Shown one piece after another: positions 12,101 to 22,500 of a stretch of DNA of 64,000 nucleotides; position 1 is the stretch's first letter; every line of letters begins with the position of its first letter. The DNA comes from Symbiodinium natans (Eukaryota; Sar; Dinophyceae; Suessiales; Symbiodiniaceae), in the NCBI GenBank assembly GCA_905221605.1, contig CAJNDS010002359.1, positions 57,501-121,500 on the forward strand, in the 5' to 3' direction. The notes under the pieces were generated by a model, which saw nothing but the letters and a program-made list of their open reading frames with translations, was not told the origin of the DNA and made no database searches. Both the position numbers and the translations under genes were made by a program.

Positions 12101-15100
12101 GAGGCACTTGCCCAAGTTGTCGATGGTCTGCTGGATGAGTTTCTCGCAGCTCGAATCCAAAGCACTGGTGGCTTCATCCTGAGTGGAAACCCAGACCCAA
12201 GAAAGGCCAAACGACCAAGCCAACGAGAGTTGCCCACTAGTTCTTAGTAGGGAATGAGGAACATTAAGGGCCCTATATACTCCCTTGGCGGTTATATGTA
12301 GGGCCCCCTGATTCCCTCATTCCCTCCCAACAACCGGGCCGGCACAGTCCCAAAACCCTAAACCCTACACAGCTAGAAGTCCCAGGATGCCAGGAACATG
12401 TGCAGTACAAAGGCCCGAGATGCCAGGAACATGATCGAGGGCTTCTTCAGCAGCGCCCGGGCAATGGCAATGCGCTGCTTCTGCCCGCCCGAGAACTGGG
12501 ACCTGATCACGTGGTTTTCTTGTTGGATGCGGGGCTTCGATTGGGCGGGCCTTCGTTGGAGACGCAACATAGGATGTGGGGTCAAAAGGCTTGAAGTAAG
12601 GTGCGGGGCATAACAGGCTCGGATGAGATGTCTGGATATTGAACGTCACTTCTGAAAGAGCCATTTGCAATCTTCAAGCGGCTCAAGCAAAAGAGCTCCC
12701 ATGGAAGCAGCACGGGCCTTGCTATGCCGGAGAAGACCAAGCCTTTGCCTTAGCATCTCCCTCCATAAACCCAAGCCCACCGGCACTCGGGCTCCCGCCC
12801 GCCGGAGCCGACGTAGGTGTCGAATTGCTCAGGCAGCGCCTGAACATTGGTCTCCGCATGAGGGGTCTACTGGTCCATCTCCAGCAGAATCAGAGACCCG
12901 GGTGCATCTACCCAGAACAAACCCAGAGTGCTCCCAACTCCTGCCCATGGTTGCCTTCACGAAGTCCAGCTGCGCATTGTGCGCAGCGGCCTCAAAGTCC
13001 TGTGTTTTTGCCGCGTTTGTCGCTTAAGGCTTTAGGCTTCGCGACATCTCATGGGCAGAGAGCTTCCCTTCCTGCATCTGGGCTGCATGCGCGCATGCCC
13101 TGGAGGCTGAAAAGGATTAAGCAGGCACAGCACTTCCTCCTCCGTGGCATCGCGGCAGCCCTGCAGGATGTTTGCGCGGACGCTCGTGGCGAAGAGCACC
13201 GGCTCCTTCTTCGCAGCCCCCCTGTTTTGGGTTCTGGGCTTGCACTATCGGGCATATAAGGCTTAGGACGCTTAGGGTATGGGGTTTCAGGTTCCAGTGG
13301 GGCGGTGGGGCTTACGGCTTCAAGGCTAAAACAGAGCAACCATCAGTGCACCAACTGCAAAGCTTGGAGAGTTGAATCCAGCTGAGAAAGGGAGCCGATG
13401 ATCTGCAGGGTCAAGGGTAAGCTGATGCACATGAAACATTGTGGCGAACGCAGCAGTTAAGGGCAGACACTGCTCACGGGGTCACCATAGAAGCACGTGT
13501 CCACACCCTGTTCTGAGCAGGCCAAAAAAACCTTTCAGCGCTTTCCTGGCCGACGTAGCCGATCTGCTTGCGGTACGACTCAATGTTGAGCTCCCTCGGA
13601 TGGGTTGATCAAGTGTTTCCGGCTACAGGTTGACTGGGATGGCCTAAGGCTTGGGGCTTGCAGAGCCTTCCCTACATCACGCAGGAAACCCTAAGCCCTC
13701 ACTGAACTCCCAAAAGCCCTCAACCCTAAACCCCTTTTTGCAATCAGAAAATCCTAAACCCTAAGCCCTAAACCCTAAACCCCAGACCCTAATCCCGGCC
13801 AGGGTGCCGCAGATCTTCGCCGTTGATGCGCACCGCGCCAAGTTGCGGGTCGTAGAAGCGCTCCTCTTACTTCGGCTTCGAAGCCGCTGTGCTTAGGGTT
13901 TAGGGTTTAGGGTTTAGGGTTTAGGGTTTAGGGTTTAGGGTTTAGGGTTTAGGGTTTAGGGTTTAGGGTTTAGGGTTTAGGGTTTAGGGTTTAGGGTTTA
14001 GGGTTTAGGGTTTAGGGTTTAGGGTTTAGGGTTTAGCACGCGATCGGCAAGCAGGCCGATGGGGTGTAGAGGGTTTTAGAATTTAGGACGCTAAGGCTGA
14101 GGGCTCTGCAAAAGGTCGAGTTCAAGGCCTGTTCAGCTTCCCAACCCTAAGAAAAAACAGCAGAAGGTCGAGGGGTTTAGGGCTTAAGAGTGTTGAGGGC
14201 TTCTGGCGGCCCCCGTCCCCCTAAACCCAGCAAAAAAACTCTGAAACCCTAAGCAGTCTTTGCACGGGCTTGAGGGCCCCTGGAAAGTAATCAGATGTAA
14301 TAAGTATGGCTTGCAAATCTTCAGGATTGAAGGCTATCCACACACCTGCTTTTCATCTTCAAGCCCAAGGGACAAGCAGGGCCATGATCGTGCTCTTGCC
14401 ACTGCCAGACTCGCCCACCACGGCCACCTTCTGCCCCTGCGGAATGGCTTCGAGGTTGCGGGCTTTTGCTTCCGGAGGGCTTGACTAAAGATGCCCTCAC
14501 ATGGGCTGGAGTGACACCCCGTACTTCGACGGGGCTCGGGAGCACCATCTGCGCCTGACAGTAAGCCTTCTACAGGTCACACGAAGGTCCCTAAAACCCT
14601 AAAACCCTAAAACCCTAAAACCCTAAAACCCTAAAACCCTAAAACCCTAAAACCCTAAAACCCTAAAACCCTAAAACCCTAAAACCCTAAAACCCTAAAA
14701 CCCTAAAACCCTAAAACCCTAATTAAACCCCCTCATCACTGGGCAACCATGAGGCCGCCCAAGCTTGACTGCACTTCGCGGGCTGGAGAGGAGAAACACC
14801 CTTGTGAACGGCCCTCAACCCTAAACCCTAAACCCGACTTGAACCCTAAAGCCTGACCCTAAACCCTAAACCCTAAATCCTAAACCCTGTGAAGATGGAC
14901 CGTGGCCCGGCCTTCTTGATGGTCAGGCTCAGCCCGTGCAGGATCTTCATCTCCGGGCGAGCTGGATACCTCGTGCCAAGAGGGCACATTCAAGCTGTCC
15001 TTCATGCTGAGATTCAATCCCGAGCCATTTTGCCTAAAACATGAGATGCGCAAAGCCATATAGCAAGATATAGAGTTGCTCCCACACATATATATATATA

Positions 15101-18100
15101 TACATATGCATATGTATGTATATGCATCTTACCTTATATGCTGTAGAGCATATCTGCTTCATTACACATAGATCTATGTATGTGTAATTTATGTGTATGT
15201 ATGTATGTATGTATGCATATATATATATACATACCGTATGTACAGATGCAGTTGTCGGCTCCTCTGCATGGCTAAAGTGCCCATCTTCCCTGGCCATTTC
15301 TCTGTGAGGGTTCTTTTAGCACCCGCATAGCTCACGGGTTTTTAGGGTTTAGGGTTTAGGGTTTTGGGTTTTGGGTTTAGGGTTTAGGGATATACCCCCA
15401 ACATACTAGAAAGCCTGCTTCGAGGAATCTCCGAGAAGGGTACGGCAAACGCCCTGCTTTTGGGGGCGGCTAAACTCCCCAAAACCACCTTAACCAGGTC
15501 AAAGGGATGAAATGAAACCGGCCAGAGGCTCCTAACTCACTTGTCCAGTATCTTTCGGGAAACTAAAGTTTCACCTTTGGAATTTGGAAGGGAATCAGAC
15601 CCTCAAAACAAAGGGTAACATGTTGCCTACCCTACTACTAAGCTAAAGCAGCTATAAGACTTATAAAGGGAACATGATGCCCCCAAGAAAGGGTCTTCAT
15701 GAGGGTTACCTACTCTATTCGAAGCTACGAGCACTGCGTCCGAGGTGCGCGAAGTGCACCTCGTCCAGCTCCAACGTCTCAATGGGTCCCACTGTCTTCC
15801 GGTCGTCGCGCAAACCTTCTGCCGAGGGACGTAAAGTGCAGCCAAGTCCCAATTTTGGGACGCAGGTCCCCTAAACCCTAAACCCTAAACCCTAAGCCCT
15901 AGACCCTAGACCCTAAACCCTCAACCCTCAACCCTCAACCCTAAACCCTCAACCCTAAACCCTAAACCCTAAACCCTAAGCCCTAAAAGTCAAGTCATGT
16001 CCCAGCTCTGTGGTAGGAGAAAGTACGCAAAGACATAATGGGCATGTGCTTCTGAAAGAGAACTGGCTGGTCTCAGGCACTTTTTGAGTAAGACATGCGC
16101 TTCAAACTTCTCCCCTAAACCTAAACCCTTAAGCTTGACCCTAAACCCTAAACCCTAAACCCCAAACCCAAAAACTCAGGAGTGCTGGTGGGAGTGCGAA
16201 GTGTGGGAAAACTGCTGGCCGTTGTGTGTTGTCTGCATGACTGCTGCCGACTTGAGGCATAAGACTCTTGTCCTCCAGATTAACCATTTGATGCCGGGCG
16301 GCGCTTTTGGATGACAGACTCGTTCTTGACCTGCAATCTCGAGGGCTGAACTTAGAAGACCCGTTTCGGTCTTAAATGATGACCAACGGCTAGCGATCGC
16401 CGGATTACAGTGCGTTGCAAAAGGTTGGCCCCCCAGGAACCCCGAGGTTCTTGATGGGGACCCAAAACCCCAAACCCTACAAACCCTAAATGGGCCGAGC
16501 CCATGAATCCATGAACTCTGGTCCGCCTCCTCAACCCTGGAAGTTCCGGGGTGTGGTAAACCGAACTTCCCCGTAGTCGCAGGGCGACCTTTCTCAAAAC
16601 CTTTCTTGCCCCGCTCGGCCGGAAACCCCAGCGTTTGGGGTTCTTTTTGGCGCTGAAGGTTGAAGAAGTGTAGCCCCAAAAGACCGTCTGGGCTTCCCGG
16701 CGACGTAGAAGAAGCGCGCCATCGATGCCTGGGCGGGATCACGCGAGGGTCCAATGGGCGTGAAAGTGAAAGCCCGATCCTTCCGTCGCAACCCCACGGC
16801 CATGTTGAAACTTGGGATGTCCCCCCCTTATACTAAGAGTCCTGAATAGGGATTCTCGTACCCCCTAGCATAATCCAAGAAGGAGCTGCTAGTATAAGGG
16901 GCAACATCCCAAGTTGAACCCGGATTGCCCTAGACCCTAAACCCTAAACCCTAAACCCTAGACCCTAAACCCTAAACCCTAAACCCTAAACCCTAAACCC
17001 TAACCCTAAACCCTAAACCCTAAACCCTAGCACCTGAGCCGCGGCCACCCCAGCGAAGCCGGGGCCGATCTTTCCGATCCTCGGAAGCGTTGGCTTCAAA
17101 ACCTTTTTCTCGCAGCAACTGTCAATTATCTTACTGTTTAGGGTTTAGGGTTTAGGGTTTAGGGTTTAGGGTTTAGGGTGTAGGGTGTAGGGTGTAGGGT
17201 GTAGGGTGTAGGGTGTAGGGTGGAGGGTGGAGGGGAATGAGGGAATGAGGTACCCTAGATAATGCCTTAAAGGGCAACTAAGAACCAGGTTTTGTTTTTT
17301 CAACAGGGGGGTCGAAGACGACTCAGAACTTGGGAGGTCAAAGCGCATCGGCCCCCGAAGATGTCTCCTCTACCCCATACCGGGCTGCAAGGCCCACAGC
17401 CTAGCACGCCAAATCCCAAACCCTATACCCTAAACTGAGGCCCTAAACCCTAAACCCTAAACTGAGGCCCTAAACCCTAAACCTCCAACAACACCCTCCC
17501 GCCTCCCCACCCCCTCCCCTCCACAGCTCACGCAGGGCGTCATGAAGCCCACGGTGAGGATGCCTGGGCTCACGGGTTTCGCTCGTGAGGCGCGTGAGGC
17601 CTCAAAAGCGAGGGGTTGGGGCGTCTTAGGTTGCAGATCACATTACCCTGGATAAGATCCCAGGGGCCACTTGGTGTAGGTTGCCTAGGAGACAGAGGGT
17701 TTCACAAGAAGACCACTACAAAATCTTGGCTTCGAGCTCTCAAGGTAGGGTTGTAGCCTTTGAGCCTCAAGGATGGGATTTAGAGGCTTTGGATGTGGGA
17801 TCGCCAGATTTGGGCTTGAAGTAGAATTGTGCTTTCGGCGGTCTTTGCTGTAAAAACAGCTTATACTATAATACATATACATACCTACAGACAGACAAAC
17901 TGCGTACAGACGGATAAAGTACGCCTTGGGCAACAAGGAAAGCTCACACCACCTGCACCTACATATGTCTTGTTCTTGTATGGTCTCCAAATGTATGTAC
18001 ATACCCTAAACTCTAACTTAACCCTAAACCCTAAACCCTCAACCCTCAACCCCCAACCCCCAACCCTCAACCCTCAACCCTAAACCCTAAACCCTAAACC

Positions 18101-19488
18101 CTAAACCCTAAACCCTAAACCCTAAACAAACAAAACCCACAATCCTGAAGGCCAAATCTTGGCAGGCTGCACATGAAGGCCGACAAGACCTTGCCGGCCG
18201 AGAGGTCCTGGCGCGCTCAAAAACTCTTCAATGATACGAGCTTGAGGGCTTGGTTTAGGGGGTTTAGGGTTTATGGTCTAGGGTTTAGGGTTGAGGGTTT
18301 AGGGATTAGGCCTGGATTGAGGGGGGTTTCGCTTCATGATGACCCCCCAGGCCGCATGCTTTATGTGCACCACCCTTCTCACTCCGACAGCAGCGTGCAA
18401 AAAAGGCTCACCTCTTTCCCGTTGTACATCAACGTCATGGCACCCCAGAAAGCCAGAGCCATTGAGCAGAAGTAGATCAGCCAAATGTAGCCCATGCCTG
18501 GGCTGGCAAGGTTGAGGGTTCAGGGTCCAGGGTTTAGGGTTGAGGGTTTTAGGGTAGAGGGTTAGGGTTTAGGGTCCCCGATAAAGCTGTTGAAGGAGCT
18601 AAGCCCGGGCCGATCTACATGCAGTGTTTCGTGTTTAGGGTTTAGGGTTTAGAATTTTGGGTTTAGGGTTTAAGGCTTAGGAATGTTTAGGATTTAGGGT
18701 TTAGGGTCCTGCAGAACTCCGGGACTACAGCCTCATCATCTCAAGGGCCGCTGGGGGTTTAGTCTTGGGATGTTTTGGGTTTAGGGCTCGAGGTTTCTGG
18801 GTTTTCGGGCTTCAGGTTTTGGAATGTAGGGTTCTTGTCTCTTGGTGAGTGGGAGTAGAGTTGCCGGATGAAGGGTCGGATCTTTCATGTCAAGGCGCCG
18901 ATGCCAGTCTTGACACGGTTCTTCAGACCTGCGGCAAAGGCAAGCTGAAACAAAGCGTTGGGCCTTCATGGTCAGGTCGCCTACGCGCCCTAAGCATAAG
19001 CCGACTTCTGCACGCACCTAGCTCAAGCTGCCGCAAGAAACACACATACATAACACCCCTGACAGCAGTGAGGCCGGGGCGCCTCCCCGCTTAGCGAGGT
19101 CCGCTGCGGAGGAATAGCGCTTGAGCTCGTGCGCCTCCCCTCCGAAAGCCACCTTGGTGGAAGACGAGCTTCGTCAATACCTGCCTGCTTCTTCTACTTC
19201 ACAGAGCTTGGGGCCGCGCACAGCAGAACGGCCTCCATCCTCCCTCCCATTTTGCCCCCAGCGCCCTCACCCCAGGGTGAACTCGCTGACCATTCCCGTC
19301 CCAAAGGGGCTTCGCAAGCAAAAGCAAGTGGAAGCCTCCAACATCCTCCCTTACCTAATCTCCCAGAAAAAACGTAGCCAAACACTCCATTCATCACATC
19401 CCCCTAATACTAAGCCCCACCCGACTTGAAAAATATTGTTTTTCCCGGACTCTGCCGGCACCCAGCCCAAAACTAAACCTGTTTGAGA

Positions 19489-19526
<38 letters not shown>

Positions 19527-22500
19527 GAGGGCCTTCGCCCTTGAGTTGAGCCATTAGGGTTTCAGGGTTTAGGGCTGAAGGCTGAAAGGACTAGGATTCA
19601 GGGCTCAGGGCTTAGAGGGTTTAATTAGGGTTTAGGGCTTAAGGCTAAACCCTAAATGAACCCCAAACCCCCAGCCCCAAACCCCATACTCCCTCCCCGG
19701 TCCGCATAATTTCAACTCCAAGGTTTAGGGTTTAGGCCCCCCCTGAATGTCAAATATTTTTCCGGCCGAGGCGAATTTCAGATTTTTTTTTTTTTTGGGG
19801 GGGGAGGGGTGGACTGTTAAGGAACCGCCATCGGAGTCCCCCATCATCACTTGCTACAACTGTTTACTAGAAAAAATAACAAAAAGGTAGGATCTCCCGG
19901 CTTATGTTTCCACCACAACTCCTTCCGGCTCCTTCTTGCCAAGCCACAACTGTTCGGATTGCGTACAGCACCTGCCCCACGATGCGCTTCGAGTTATGAC
20001 ACTTTATGACCCGTTTGTCTGTCGTATACACACGTTGTTGCTGAGTACAAGAGCCCGACGCTTCAAGCTTGCGACAACATTGTCAAGCCACACGTTTCCG
20101 CACAATGCAGAGTCGGGAACCGAAGCGAATTCGATTGTTCTGCCGCCTCGTCTGCCAGTTCTGCCGCCTTCTCATATGGGCCCTGCACCTCGCGCCTGCC
20201 GTGCAAGTCATGCTGCGCCTCACTCATTCTTTCAGGCCCCTCTTCATACTCCAAACCCCTTTTGCAACGGGCCTTCTGCACACCCCCGAAGCCATGACCC
20301 CTTCCAATAATAAAGTAGTCTTCTCATGTCACTGTCCATTGGAAAAATGTAGCATGGTCTCGTACATGAATACATGACCTGGCCTACCTCGATGCTTGGA
20401 CGAAGGCGCTGGAAATGTGATCCCAGAAGCTAAACCCGACGCCCGGGCCCGAGAAGGACGAAACCACACTGCCTGTGTCTGACGAAATCTGTTCAGCTGC
20501 TGCAGTCAACATACTCTGCTTGTATCACCGCGGCTGCGTCCTTGCGTCCAAGACCGCGCTCGACATGACCATGGCGCCGATCGCCATGAGCGGCAGCGTC
20601 ACCAACCTGACACATCTCGTGCTGTTTTTGCCACCCGCCCAGCCACAGCCATGCGGGGCCATTTTCGGGAAAAGCCCCAAAACACCAAGAGCAAGGGAAT
20701 GCTTAAGAGAAGTCCAGTCAAGCCATTTCAACTCAGCCAGTCTCTCAGCCGTGCAAACTGACATCTCCTTCACGACCCCGACTCGCATGACCTGACCTAG
20801 AGGGTCTATCCCGTGCCTTCGTAGACAGGTCACAACCCCCTCTGCTACTCCGTCCCGGAGCCCTCCCCCGAAAGGCGCTTTTCGACCACCCTTTGCCGAC
20901 CCCAAGTCGCACATCGGATGCCACTCTCAGTCCGAGGCCTGCCTCCATCCTAATTTAAGACCTGAAGAGGGCATTTCCCAAAATAGGGGTACCCCTTATA
21001 TACCCCAAATAGAAGAGAATCTCCTTAAAGTTGACCCCGAAATAGGGTACCCCTATTTGCGGAAAACCCCCAGACTTTGGCGCGGATGAAATTCACAAAC
21101 TTGATCGGCTTGACCTAGCCGCTGTCCGAAGGGCTCTGTGCGACGGACCCCTGAACGTTCAACGTGTGTCCTGATTGCTCGGGCAGAGCGATTGGTCATC
21201 AACCCCCATTTGCTGCATCTGAGTTGGCCAGTCGTTCTTCCCCTCATTCCCGTCATTCCACCGAAGTTTTAGGACGGTCACGCTCAAGTTACGCGTACCC
21301 GGTGTCGCTGCTATGAGGCTTCTCCGGACACATCTAAGATGCCTTCAGACAACAAGCCCGAACCCAAAACGCCGAGCCCGAATTCACTGCATAGCACTGG
21401 ACATGTGAGATGCTGCCAGGGCGCATAAGAAGCGCGATCTCCCACGACCTTTGTTCACCAATGGCATTGGGTTCCCTAAACCCTAGACCCTGGACCCTGG
21501 GCCCTGTTTGTGGGGGTTTTGGGCATTCGTCAAGTCTGGAAACCATGGCTGGAAGACATCTATAAGCTCACCCTCCTCTCCGCCCTCCCCCCCCCCCTAA
21601 CGATGGAGATAAACACAATGGTATTAAACAATAAGCACAAATGCTAGACAGCGGATGTCCCGAAAGCATTTAGAAGAACAAATCAAAATGATGGTAAAAC
21701 AGGGCGCAGCCACAAAAACCCCAGCCCACATGAATGATTGGGGATGCAGAATTACCCCCACGTTATGGCTACATTTTCGTACACTCCACGACTCCACGAC
21801 ACAGCAACCGAACCATCCCACGTGATACGCAATGCGGTGCAAAATGATTCACGAGATTTGCGAGCTTGTCTTATTTTGCACAACCAAAACGAAATCGCGG
21901 GATGTGCAACGCTTTTGTACGTTTTCTTCGATTGCACTCCCAAAACAAGCCATTGTCTTGGAGATCCCAAACTTTGTAAGCCTCCCGCGCGGTACGTCTG
22001 TTCTGCGTTTGGACCACGTCTGCACCACAAAAAGGATCAAGCAGACCCTCTCCCTTTGCTACGTGTGTGCTACGAAAGAGCCCGCTCAAGCGAGCACCCT
22101 CGTGGCGTGGAGTTCTAAACCCTAAACCCTAAACCCTAAACCCTACACCCTAAACCCTAAACCCTAAACCGGTTTCGTTGCGCAGAACTGATGCGCAAGG
22201 TGACCACCTCTTGGTGTGGCCCTGCCAAACGCATGTAGGAGACCCCAAGCCTCCACCTTCAGAATCCCCGAAACCCCACCTTTTTGTAGGTTGCCTAGGA
22301 ACCCCCTAGAAAGAGATCTTGCAAGACTACTTGGAGGTTCAGGGTACTTATAACCCCAATTTTAACTGTAATTATAAGCCCCCTGAGCCCCCTAAAAAGG
22401 TTCTAAGTAAACTTATAATTGGGGTTATAAGTACCCATGAACCTCCAAGTACGACCATCCAAACCCCCTCCAAGGGCTGAGGGGCAGAACGAAGCCCACG

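Noticed and set aside
14437-14490. Extension of the Walker A exon upstream (PEAKARNLEAIPQ)
   Set aside because: It would duplicate the strand already encoded by exon 14912-14969; splicing at AG|GGGCAG gives a single, correctly spaced NBD.
19351-19554. Polyproline minus-strand frame
   Set aside because: Translation of the 33-G homopolymer.
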